A stretch of DNA of 64,000 bases from Fennellomyces sp. T-0311 (Eukaryota; Mucoromycota; Mucoromycetes; Mucorales; Lichtheimiaceae): positions 62,001 to 126,000 of the forward strand of contig JALLLT010000018.1 of assembly GCA_025266875.1 (NCBI GenBank), read 5' to 3'. The notes under the pieces are model-generated. The model was given only the letters and a program-made list of their open reading frames with translations. It ran no database searches and was not told the origin of the DNA. The position numbers and the translations under genes are program-made. Of the stretch, positions 22,292-33,134 are shown in pieces; the first letter of the stretch is position 1, and each line of letters starts with the position of its first letter.

Positions 22292-24069
22292 ATGAAAAAA
22301 AAAGCCGAGAGCGATTCTCGTCCACCATCGGCCATCTCGCGAGAGGTGTTAAAGCCTAGTGCACAATCCTCGGCACAAGCAGAAAGCAGTAAAAGTACCG
22401 GCCATGACATTAATAAACGACCCGATCCACCTCGACCCAAAAGTACACAGCCCTTGCGAAGTAGCAAGATTTCTCAAAAACTCGTCTTGTTTCCCCCACG
22501 ATCTATTGAATCATCAGCAGCTGTTCTCGATAATGCCCTTCCACTGCCAGCCATACAAGATTTATCGCATCAAAAAGACCAGCAGGCGTGGACTCCTCAA
22601 GAATGGACAGAAGATCACCAGCCCACCACGCCTGGTGTAGAGATCCCAGCTACTTCATTAGGGTGCAGAACGGAAGCAGAACACATGACTCAGGATGAAC
22701 GTGATTTGGCGAATCTTTCTCGAGTTACAGCGTATTGCACTGGTGAAGGTTACGCGCTGAGTCGACTACGCCAGTTTTTGCGGCAGCACCATCGGGTCAC
22801 GCCGAGGCTTTACGATGAATGTCTTTATGCAGCATACCACTATCCACTGCATACCATGCGGCCTGGCAAGGAAAACCTGCATAATGTTAGGGTGCGCAGC
22901 GCGTCGCCACGTGCGAACAGCTTGTCGGACGAGGGCGAGATGGATTATGACGAGGATACGTACGAACGGAACGGCATAGAGGCGATTGGATCCCATCTAC
23001 GTGCTCATGACAGGGATGATTGCCACGAGTTTAGCCGTCGAATGACATCCATTTCGGCACCAGCTTCGCCAGTAAAAGACGACGATGTGATCCACCGACC
23101 GATAACACTGACTCCAGCTCCACCGCAACGACGGGATTCGTTGTTTACGGGCGGCGAGGTTTTTCTGTTTGATTATGGCGTGGTGGTGTTTTGGAATTTC
23201 AACCGGGCACAAGAGCTTTTGATGCTCGAGGACTTTGCGCAGTTTTCCATCCGCCCGTTCCGCGACAATCCCGACGAGGAGATGCAGATCGAGGAGATGC
23301 ACTTTCAATACGATGTTTCGCAAGTCAAGCCGCGTATCTTTAACGACATGATTACACTCAAGAGCAGCAATCACATGGTCAAGCTGACGTTGTCGCATGG
23401 CCTTTCACAGAGCGCGGTTCTGGCGCGCTATGAGGATATCATGGATAAAACAATCGAGGTAAACGGTTAGGAGGCGCTGGGAAGAAGCGTGCTTATGGAT
23501 GCGCCTACAGGATACCAAGCATCTACCCAAAGAAATGGCACAGACCGGACGCCTCGTGAAGAATCGAACGGAAATCACAAAGGTCAACGGCCAGCTGTTT
23601 AACTTGCGCATGAACGTCAACCTAGTCTCCAATGTTCTTGGTACGTGGCCGTGTCCTGATGATTGCTGCTGGATAGCTGATTCTGTTACAGATACGCCGG
23701 AAATCTTTTGGTCTGAGCCCGCGCTTCAGCCGATGTACAATGCCATCCGAGGTAAGCAAGGCTTATCGTGCACACTGTATGCGAGGCTCACCGTTATCGT
23801 GCAGACTATCTGGAAATTCCCCAACGCGCAAAGATTCTGAACGATCGGCTCAAAGTCATCTCAGATCTGCTCTCCATGCTCAGAGACCACCTCACCAACT
23901 TTGGCGTGGAATATCAGACCCTGATTATTATTTACCTCATCATCATCGCCGTCATTGTCGCTTGCGTAAGTTGCCTGGAAAATTGGATGGACGGGTGGAT
24001 GGCTAACGTGGACTGCTGTACTAGTTCGAAATCGCTGTTAAAGTACTACAGACCATGCGGGTCATCTAG
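22292..24069 (+). CDS. RMD1/RMND1-family (DUF155) membrane protein, RMD8/Sif2-like
   Basis: Five exons (22,292-23,458; 23,511-23,640; 23,692-23,751; 23,805-23,965; 24,025-24,069) give 520 residues. A disordered Ser/Pro-rich N-terminal half is followed by the DUF155 core: RVTAYCTGEGYALSRLRQFL, then EVFLFDYGVVVFWNFNRAQE, IEDTKHLPKEMAQTGRL, LFNLRMNVNLVSNVLDTPEI, and RDYLEIPQRAKILNDRLKVI. It ends with one strongly hydrophobic helix (TLIIIYLIIIAVIVACFEIA) and a short tail. Family members include yeast Rmd1 and Rmd8, fission-yeast Sif2 and human mitochondrial RMND1. The long N-terminal region and C-terminal anchor resemble the Rmd8/Sif2 branch rather than the mitochondrial one, so an internal membrane location is more likely. 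An in-frame stop at 23,468 disappears once the 52-nt intron is removed. Confidence 0.9.
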
Positions 24070-24553
24070 GATACGTCTGTATTCTCTTAGATAAAAAGTT
24101 CTTTTGTTGTTTTCAGAGTGTCGGGCGTTGGGACTGAGGGCTAAGGAGTGATGCTCACTTGGCGCACCGAATGCCAAGAGGAACAGTTGATCGGTAGGCG
24201 TAGAAAGCGCAGAAAATGAGCACCTTCCAAACAGCAATCAAGATGTGTCGGAGGGAATGATGTCACTGCGCGTAGTAAAACGGATATCAGGAATGTTGTG
24301 GCACATTGCTCCAGCGATCATGCAAGCGCCACATTGGTAGTTATGCAGCTGCGGTGTCTCGGAACAACGAGACGACAGACTACATGCATTGCATCAACTT
24401 GGAAGACTCATAACTCAATTGAGCTTGCTTTTAATAAATAGCATTGTGTGTCTGTGTGTGTGTTTCCAGATGATCCCGGTTTCGTTACAAGTACATAAGA
24501 AATACAGCGAGAGAGAAAAGAGAGAAAGAGAGAGAGAGTGCGTATGTGTGTGT
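24070..24553. other. Convergent 3' region with simple repeats
   Basis: Lies between two convergent genes. It holds a GT-rich run near 24,444-24,464 and GA-rich and GT-rich runs near 24,507-24,551, which probably form part of the 3' untranslated region of the exchanger gene. No coding frame is supported. Confidence 0.5.
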
Positions 24554-26224
24554 TTAAGGATGGAACCAGAAGGCCAAGGCGATGATGGCGTAAGCAGCCA
24601 ACAGCAAAGCGCCCTCCAACCAGTTGGAACGCGCGTCTTGGATGAGGTAGTTGACAATCAAAACGCTGGCGAACAAAATGATGGTTTCGAAATCCTCAAA
24701 GAACAAGGTCATGGGTTGGTCGATGATCCAGCCGGCAAGGACCAAGATGGGGGTGACCAAAAGACCAATTTGCAGGGATGACGACAAAGCGATACCAATG
24801 CACAAGTTCATCTTGTTCTTCATGGCGAAGGTGACAGAGCTGACGTGTTCGGCCGCACTGCGCAAAAGCACTTGATTAAAGACAAAGCCCCTCCTCTATC
24901 CCCCACCCACCGATACTCACTTGCCGACCAAGGGAAGCAGAATGATACCGACGAATGTCTCATTAATGCCCCATTCCTCAACAACACCTTCAATACTATA
25001 TGGCTTGTTAGCTTTTGCGTTTCAAAGTATGCTTTTCCGACAACTTACGCTCCGACAAGGAACTCGGCATGCAGCGAGACAAAACCAGCAACCACGAGCA
25101 ACCTAACGCCGGTTATTAGTTGACTTCCAAAGTCTCCGCCATAGAGTCTTCTTACAGAACGACAGAGAAAATCAAGGTGGTCGTAGGAACTTCTTCTTCA
25201 TCAACCTCATCTTCAAACTGTGAGAGCGTAATCGGTGAGTGGCAGGTTAAATACATCATGCATGCACACTTACGATGCCGGAGTGCGTTTTAAGCTAGTA
25301 AATATAGAGAATAGGGTTAGCGCACTTTTTCACCCTTAAATTTTCACTCCCGTCCCACGAATTACCTGGAAGAACAAAAATAGCATGTAGATGATCAACA
25401 GTACAATGGCCGTGCCGTGGCTCAATGCCAGGATACCTTCGGCAGCCTCCTCATCAGAACCAGCAACGGTAGCAAAGGCGGCGGGCACCAACAGAGACAG
25501 AACTGTGAGAGCAAGCAAGGAGGATGACGTCTGTGCAGCTATGAACACAAACAAACAGTCAATAAATATGTCACTTGTCTTAACCAAAAATAAAAAGTCT
25601 ACCGATGTTGTTGAATTCTTGCTCATGTCGTGTCAAACCGCCAAGGAAGAAGCAGAAGCCCAAGACCTATCGACACATGTCAGCCTGAAAAGCGAAACAC
25701 TGCCTCCTCCCCTTTCACTTACCAGGAGAATGTTGGACAAGATGGAGCCAAGCACGGAGGCTGAACGTGGTACAATGTCAATAAGGAGCCATATGCAATG
25801 CAATTTTTTGCCAAACCTTGGACGACGCGAATAAGTCCTTCCTTCAGAGCAATAACACCGAGAATAAGTTCGACAGCGTTGCCAAAGGTGGCGTTGAGAA
25901 GAGAGCCGATGGTGGATCCGGTACGGAGAGCAAGCTCTTCGGTGGCTATTGGTAAACACACGTAAGCATATACCCGGTAACCATCGCGTTGGTTTCATAG
26001 TTACCAAAACCCAAAAGCTTGGCAAGGGGAATAATGGCAATAAAGTTGAGTGAGAAGACCACACTGTCGGAGGCACCAATGAACGAGACAATGAGCGCGA
26101 TGGGGACAAAGATCAACAAGACATTGAAGTATGAGTTGAAGAAAGATGACTTTAGCGATGAGAGCACTGTCGGTGCATGCTCATCGCGCGAGTTTCCGAG
26201 AAGCGGCTGGCTTTCGTGGTTCAT
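24554..26224 (-). CDS. VCX1: Vacuolar Ca2+/H+ exchanger (CAX/VCX1 family)
   Basis: Minus-strand multi-exon gene starting at ATG 26,224 ([15 protein letters not shown]). It shows the two inverted halves of the CaCA superfamily. The first alpha-repeat reads [20 protein letters not shown]. The second is split by an intron and reads [20 protein letters not shown], then [20 protein letters not shown]. Hydrophobic segments include [50 protein letters not shown] and [20 protein letters not shown] at the end. An acidic loop ([13 protein letters not shown]) follows the middle, as in fungal VCX1. The role is proton-driven Ca2+ loading of the vacuole, important for calcium tolerance and signalling. About eight short introns were inferred; not every border was fixed. 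It converges on the DUF155 gene. Confidence 0.92.
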
Positions 26225-28979
26225 GGCGCGGAAGAAGAAGGGAAAAGGTAGTGCAACAACGCAATAAGCATGGGCTCTTTAAATACCCGGCAATTTGATT
26301 GATATGGCAAATTGATCGCCCCGATCCAGCAAAAACCATCGCATGTCCGTGAGAGAGATGCACTCGAAAGCTATAGCATCTCGTCTTTCAATCAAATAAA
26401 GGAGTCGATTATATATATATATATATATAAACACTGGTAAATTGCCCTTTACTGACCTATACTGCTGCTCTTTCCAGCGTCAACGTTGTCACCATCGGTT
26501 GCTGCAAAAGTTTATGCGCGAACCTTTTTTTATTATTTTGCATTCTGCACGTACATGGCATTCGAACACAGCTTGCGTTTGCCACATCGCCTCTTTAATG
26601 AGCCGATGGCGTCCTTCAGCCCTTTCCTTCAAGTCTTTTAGGAGTCTTCTAAAATTTCCAGTTGCTAATTAAGGTGTACAAAGTGCTGGAAATCACCATA
26701 TTAGGTACTTTCTGGAAACATTTGGCCTTCTAAACTGTCCAACATGAGCCACAACTCGTTCCACGTTGTACAACCGCCGCCGGGGCTTGGCGAAGCAACC
26801 AAAAAGACGGGACAGCCCTTACAGTGCTTTTTTTTTTGTCGCGACGCGTTTCTTGACTTTCATCCTTTTCTATTGAAACCAAAAGCATGATGCTTTTTCC
26901 GGATGCCTCGCTCCTTGACAAGTAAAGTAAAGAAAAATATCCTGGAAAATTATACTTTGGCCAATGTATCACAATCGTGTGCATCGGGCTATAGCGGGAC
27001 AAAGCTATCTTTAGCGTATGCCGACGTGCATAACTAGGAAAGCAATGTCGTTCTCGTAAACAACGAAGCCCATTTTTCTTAACGACTGATATATTGCCAA
27101 GGTAAACAGCGGGAGAAAAAACCATTTGCATATTCCTATTGTTGCTCGCAAAGCCGATGCATTGAACGTTTCCAATAATGGTAAGCCGTTGTTGGATTAC
27201 CGAAGTATTATGCAGTGATCAATCACAGGGTTTCTATTGGTGGCTTCTCTCTTTGGATCAACATGACGCTACTTTGATATACCTAACGACCTCAAGAACA
27301 AATAAAAAAAAATATGGCCCAGAAGGGTTACTGTGAGAATCGGTGTTTCCTTTATATATGAACCATGCGGTGCTGTAAACCTTCATACTGTAAAACGTTT
27401 TCCCTTGTTCGCCATGCTATGAGGTAACATATATCACACATGCTTTTTCTCATGCCACAGTGAGACTCTGTTTTCATTTATGAAATGCCCTCAGCCATTT
27501 TTCTGCCGAAAAAGAGGCATCTCCGTGGTCACCATCTATCAGAAAAGGAAAAAACCAGATGGGTTAACGCGCGAAAGCAGCACCATGTAAATGATCACTA
27601 CAATTGACAAATGGACTAAATGTAGCTAGTGAATGGAACTTTCTTTGTAGATATGCATACCAACAACAGAAGTGAAATGCTGCTAGCTCCAGACAGTAAA
27701 GCATGATACATAGTATGCCAAGGTTCAGGGTACTCTTATAATCATAACTGCAATCGATCGATTAACTACGTAGCCACCAGTCAACGTTTCAAATGATACA
27801 ATCCCATGGCCATAGAACCGTGGTATTTTTCTCTCTTATCTGGTGTACGTACTTCGAGCTCGGATACATGTCCCGACGTGACAACCTTACTTTTTCTTGT
27901 TGCTATCCTTGCATATACAATAACACAGTTTTTACGTCACTTCTTTGCCTTATATATGTATCGTTCAGTGAGTGTTTGAATGTATCGTTCAATGTAAATC
28001 GTAGGTATTTATCCGGGCTGCTCTCTGAGATTGTAAAGCACATTGTCCAGTTAGATGGTCAACCACTCATATTAAGAAACAACTATTCGCTCTGGACAAG
28101 TCCGATGAAGTGTAGCAACTTTTTTTTGTATCATTCCCATGCTTGCATCATCGGCTAAGTTCAGAAAATTGACAAGCCACATGCCTGGCTTTAACATACT
28201 GTTATTTCTTTTTCTACAGTGCTCAAGTATGCCGCTGCGGAATTCAAAAGTTTCAGCCCATTGGAGTCATAGAGAAGACGTGTGCTTACGTGGTGGAATC
28301 AATCGAAAGTGTGCATTAAGCGGATATTATTATTCATTTGGTGGAAAGCAGAAGCAAGCGGCTTGAATGCTGCAACACCGGCTCTTTATAAATCAAAACA
28401 GCAGTTTATGTACATTGCAACTTTTGCACATTTAAGTCCGTTGATGTAACCTGAACTAGGCTTACGCTGATATAGTACCACCCATAAGTGAAGGAATAAT
28501 GTTTTCGAAAGCCTAAGAATGTCCGCCCTGAAACTGGCGCACAGACCTCCTGTTTCAGGCAAGTGTATGGACTAGATCGCGACGCCACGTCGCCGCTTCA
28601 AATAACTTTTGCATCATAGCATCTAATAGTTATTGTGGCGTAGAGCAATGTTTCCGTTTTGCCGGATCGAGTTCAAAAAAGCTATTTGTGCCAACAGCGG
28701 CATTCTCCATTTTTCTTTGAACTCTTCAGTCAGTTGCCATCAATTTTAAAAGTGCTCAATGCATCTAGCAATGCCTAGATCTGAGTTATCAAATCGGGAT
28801 CTATAGCGGCCAAAATGTCACCGCGTTGACATTTATATATTGCAATCGGCGTGCGTTTGTATGGTTACCAATATACATAGTAATAAGACACGCGCCGTGA
28901 TGTTTCTATCTTTATTATGTTGAAAATTTACACACATACATGTAAAAAAAAATCAGGCACCAATCGATCGCATCATGGA
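26225..28979. other. Long gene-poor region
   Basis: Contains an (AT)n microsatellite near 26,411-26,429 and many poly-A/T runs. Open frames such as 26,730-27,131 (minus) and 27,793-28,158 (plus) show no family pattern or splice logic. The part next to 26,224 should contain the exchanger promoter. Confidence 0.4.
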
Positions 28980-29405
28980 TACTGGGACCATTTAGCTTCA
29001 ACAGACATAAGGACAGTCGCCATGACGTGGAAATATAAGTAGTTGTAGTAGGCGTAGAAACTTCGTCTGCTGTAAAGCATGTGTTATAGTACGGGCTCTC
29101 GCAGTTGGTGCAGTCGGTGTTAATAGAGTGGTATGTGTCTCCACAGTTGTTTTATGAATGAGTGTAGTTGTAGTTACATACATAAAAGTTTCCCAATAGC
29201 TGTAGGCGTTGTCCTAAATTTGGTAGTCGTAATAGCAGCGGTAAGTTTGCTTTTTGTCGAAGAAGGTTCCGATGTTGAGGAATCTATAGATGGAGACTCT
29301 TTCGATGTCAATTAGTTCATAGTTGTAAGATTTGAAGGCTCCGCTAATTTAGTCAGCGACAGGAGAACATCTTTGATAAAACCTACAGGTAAGCTATTCA
29401 GCCGT
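28980..29405 (-). pseudogene. Possible relic of a Ser/Thr-rich protein gene
   Basis: The minus strand from about 29,405 to 28,980 encodes Ser/Thr-rich low-complexity stretches in changing frames: SKESPSIDSSTSEPSSTKSK, TTTTLIHKTTVETHTTLLTP and STPTTTTYISTSW. One TAA and at least two frame changes interrupt it. Such composition is typical of O-glycosylated cell-wall or secreted proteins, but with no signal peptide or GPI site this remains a guess. It might also be chance composition. Confidence 0.25.
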
Positions 29406-29659
29406 AGAGCCATGGTAAGCAAGCGATATGTAAGCCAACTTCCACCGAGCTTTTCTGTGTAATATCCAGACTTCATGATATGGGTTCCTATAGGTACTTT
29501 TGCATCTCCTTTATCTTTTGATAAGCATTAAAAGCAGTCAGCACAATCACCAGGTGAAACCCAATGATCTGCATTCAAGCCAAATAGCATCGAGAATTAA
29601 TTGTAAAGCAACGGCAAGAGCTCATCGCGTGTTCCATCACTGGAAAATTCGCCAGGAAA

Positions 29660-29869
29660 ATGTATATTGAGCGTAATACGACGCAACGAGTGGTCGATCC
29701 AAGCTTTCCCGAATATCATTTGAAGGGAGGTGATTACAGACCTAGTATGGTATTGCACATTATCCTCAATTCGTGTAACCTCTCTGAATTAGAGGCAACA
29801 AGGTCACTGATGTCAAAGCTTGTGAAGATGAGTCGTCCAAAAACATCTTCGGTCTCTGCTTCAAGATAG
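29660..29869 (+). pseudogene. HET-domain gene relic (N-terminal fragment)
   Basis: MYIERNTTQRVVDPSFPEYH followed by a GGDYRPS block aligns with the start of the HET gene at 30,210 (MYIEYVTPQRVADPNFTKY, then GGSYRPT). Similarity fades after about 35 residues and the frame ends at 29,867-29,869. The HET catalytic-like core is absent here. It is a truncated duplicate lying about 550 bp upstream of the fuller copy. Confidence 0.65.
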
Positions 29870-30209
29870 CACACGTAAGCCGTTTGCGATATCTGCAGAT
29901 GATGATGCCGTTGTTGTGCTGAGCAATGAACGACAGCTCTAAAAGGTGCTCAAATAAAGTCTGGGCTTAGTTGTGAATGTTACACGGTGGCGTAAACCAA
30001 GTGCTCACAGAGTCCGTTTGTTCTTTCAATCCCTTCTCTTTTGTCCTTTTCATCTTTTCACCTACGCTACCAGAATCAGCTGAAAAGTGCCCCACAAACC
30101 TTCATGACTCGAATTTTTTCGATTCTCATTTCCGGGAATTGACAACAGAGTCCATTTAAGCTGTAAAACGAGAATAGCACTTTGCACCACAGAATTGTCG
30201 GCTGCAAAC

Positions 30210-31756
30210 ATGTATATCGAGTATGTCACGCCGCAACGAGTAGCCGATCCAAATTTTACCAAATACAATTCGAATGGCGGCTCATACAGACCGACATGGC
30301 TCATCCGCACCTGCGATTGGCAAAGGGTTCCTGGCACCGAGGCCATCTGCGGCTATCATACCTATCATACTGTTGGGAGCAGTCCGGAGAGAAATTTCAA
30401 AAGGCGAATATGGAATATAGCTTGATTGACAATGGGTTCCACAATATAAGAAGAGAAAATTATGGAGCAGTGAGCAGCTTTTACGTGACATACGACGAAT
30501 TGCTCCAGGAGATATGCAAGGACTTTGATATTGAGTACTTGTGGTACGACAAGATCTGCATCGACCAAACGAACAAGGCAGAAAAGCATAATGAAATCAA
30601 GCAAATGCATCTTATTTACAACAATGCGCGTTACACAGTCGCTTTGGTTCCTGAAATCTTTATCAAGGATCCTACATGTTTCGACAATATAGACTGGGCC
30701 AATAAGCATACCGAAGCTAAATCCAAAGCACTTGGCCAAATGATGAAATCCCTATGGTTTCAACGGAGCTGGACACTGGAGGAAGTCATGATGTCAACAC
30801 AGATTTTGATCGTCAGACGAAACACCCATTTTTGGACTCTTGCGAATTTCAAACAAGGTATCAGGCGCAAGGAAAACGGTCCTCTATCGGAATCCATGCT
30901 CGGATTCAAGGAACGTAAAACAAAAAGCGCAAATCAAGTGCTTACATATGCCCACTTGCGTACAAGCACGAAAGAGCACGACAAGATATTTGCACTGGCC
31001 AACATTTTTGCTGAAATTATTCCTGTCGACGTTGATTACGACAACGACGTGTTGACTACAATGTGCCAATTTTATCGACGCTTGGCCCAAAAGGATTTAT
31101 CTCTGATGTGTTTTGGAGCGAACTTGAATCGAAAAGGGCGTCTTGGAAAAGCGTCGACCATGGGATCCTATAACCTTCCCTCTTGGACAGGTGCTGCGGG
31201 ATTGCATTCAAACAGACCAATAGTCAATACTACACTGGACCAAAATCACGATTATACGATAGACGAGCATATGGTGTTACATATACGGTGTCGATACTAT
31301 CCCATACAACTTAGTAAATACGATGACCGCGATTTCTTTCGAGACGGAAAGCGAATGAAGAGAGCAGACGAAAACACTTACAGAATAGTTGGCACAATGG
31401 AAGACTTTGATGGCGATGAAAGCGAGGCGTTGGACTGGAATCAATGGAATATGAAAGAAGCAACGGATTGCTATGCTACTCATTATTACAAACCAGACAA
31501 CCACACTCAATTTTTCTCACCGGTACTACCGCTCTCTCTCACTGAGGAATGCGACGAATGTGTTATATTGGGTGTCCTATTTAACAATGAGGTGGAGATA
31601 ACGGTCTTCCATTTACTTCTTGGCTATAGCTACACCTATTTCGCACCAGTTGCAAGAAAATCCATGTATGACTCCTCATATAGAATTATCGGCACAGTAC
31701 TGTTAAAAAATTTTCAGTATTGGGAGCCACGTATGAGCCCCCAAGGTGATGGATAA
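30210..31756 (+). CDS. HET-domain protein (heterokaryon-incompatibility-like), frame broken once
   Basis: The N-terminus (ATG 30,210) reads MYIEYVTPQRVADP, then WLIRTCDWQRVPGTEAICGY in one frame. From about 30,362 the similarity continues in the next frame: LSYCWEQSGEKFQ, IEYLWYDKICIDQTNKAEKH, IYNNARYTVALVPEIF and LWFQRSWTLEEVM, then YNLPSWTGAAGLH near the C-terminus and stop at 31,754-31,756. The LSYCW, WYDKICIDQ and W--RSWTLEE blocks are those of the HET domain, which in filamentous ascomycetes acts in self/non-self cell-death reactions. In Mucoromycota the role is unknown. The one-base offset near 30,362 is a real mutation or an assembly error; no intron can explain it because both flanking blocks are conserved. 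If real, only a shortened product could be made. Confidence 0.75.
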
Positions 31757-32503
31757 AATGTTCGGTAGCCTTGGATGCGAGACTCATGACTTTTGCATTA
31801 CATAAAAGCGATGCTTATGGTCCCTCTACACTCAATGGACGTCTAATATACTTTTATTCATTGATTATGTTACAAGCCACGTAAAGCAGCTGTTAACAAA
31901 ATTGTATTAGTAAATTCAAGTATTACGTATGCTGCGTCGTAATACGGTCAACTCACGCTATCCGCTTGTTTTTTACCAAAAGTCATTTACACCGTAGTGT
32001 TTGAATGAGTAACGTTTTTCTTCAGACACTCCCTACATATGTCTTCATGCCATGTTAAGCATCTTTGAGTTCGACAGGTTTATCACATGTATATGTTAAT
32101 GTAGTAGACTATCTTTTGTGGGTGATGTATTCATAAGGCTCTGCGATTCCTATATACGCTTACCACTGAAGGGGCACTAGGTAAGACGCATATCATCGGG
32201 ACGGGCAGTTACAACGCTGGCAGAAGTGAAATATCCATGCAGCTTACAGTGTAAGTACCACGAGATTCTGAACAGGGTAAGCGGCAAAGTAAAAGGAAAG
32301 ATGATTGAGGAGGCTAGCGTGTCAAGAGATAGCAAGGTTACACGGTCGTCATGCCGCACCAGGATTCACACACCATCGAACAAATTTTCCGCGCATCGCA
32401 TGCATCTTTGGTCAAGGGGGTTGTTTATGTTTGGCTAAAACATTTTTTTTGGGATTTTCCCTTTCCTTTCTTCTTTTTACCACTTTCACTTGGCTTGTCA
32501 ACC
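31757..32503. other. Intergenic region upstream of the COX4-type gene
   Basis: No gene seen. A pyrimidine-rich stretch at about 32,440-32,480 precedes the start codon at 32,504, as often found upstream of highly expressed fungal genes. Confidence 0.4.
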
Positions 32504-33090
32504 ATGCTTCGCTCGACTCTATTCCGCCATTCGCGCATTACCCCTCGCATTTGTCAACGCAAGGCTTCATCAGTCGCTGTCAAAGATATAGAGTCGCGTT
32601 GGTCTTCCATGTCAGCTTCTGAGCAGAACTCTATTGCCAAGCAGCTTGAAGAAGCCCAAAAGGGTGATTGGAAGGTGCTTCCCTTGGAAGACAAGAAGGC
32701 TGCTTGTAGGTTTGCACTGCCTCTTATCGACGTGTGGTACTGACATTAAAAAAAAAGACTATATCGCGTTCGGTCCCCACGGTCCTCGCCAACCCCTGAC
32801 AGAGCCTGGCCACGGAAACAAGGTGCTTGGTGGTGTTATTGGCGTGTTGACCGCATCAGCGGGGCTGTTCTGGGTGATCCGTGCGAACGGTTCGTATCTA
32901 CATATGCGTGTTTCTAGCACATAAGGACAGAAAGAGTAACTCAGTTTTATTAGGCGAGGAAACACCTCAGACGCTGACCAAGGAATGGGAAGAGGCCACG
33001 AACGAGTATCTCAGACGCCAGCGATCGGACCCGATCAGTGGCATTTCATCAGAGGGATACAAGGGCAAGGGTTATGTCACGCACAAGTAG
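32504..33090 (+). CDS. Cytochrome c oxidase subunit IV (yeast Cox5-type), mitochondrial
   Basis: Three exons (32,504-32,705; 32,758-32,889; 32,954-33,090) give 156 residues. The N-terminus MLRSTLFRHSRITPRICQRK is a typical mitochondrial presequence, followed by VAVKDIESRWSSMSASEQ, then KGDWKVLPLEDKKAAYYIAF. One membrane helix follows (VLGGVIGVLTASAGLFWVIR) and an intermembrane tail with PQTLTKEWEEATNEYLRRQ. This is the layout of mammalian COX4 and yeast Cox5a/b, a nuclear-encoded subunit of complex IV in the inner membrane. I chose ATG 32,504 for the presequence; an upstream ATG lies in another frame. It converges on the UBP3-like gene, with only 44 bp between the two stops. Confidence 0.93.
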
Positions 33091-33134
33091 CTTTTTTGAT
33101 AACTGTATATTTTTTTACGTGTGGAGTGTTTCTA

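Noticed and set aside
23459..23510. Apparent stop and frameshift inside the DUF155 gene
   Set aside because: A 52-nt GT-AG intron here restores the conserved TIE-DTKHLPKE continuity, so the gene is not broken.
24389..24781. 130-codon plus-strand frame
   Set aside because: Antisense to the last exchanger exon plus GT/GA simple repeats of the 3' region.
25391..25834. 147-codon open frame on the plus strand
   Set aside because: It is antisense to the Ca2+/H+ exchanger exons, whose transmembrane and alpha-repeat motifs are clear on the minus strand.
26730..27131. 133-codon minus-strand frame
   Set aside because: No ATG in good context, composition unlike neighbouring coding exons, no family pattern.
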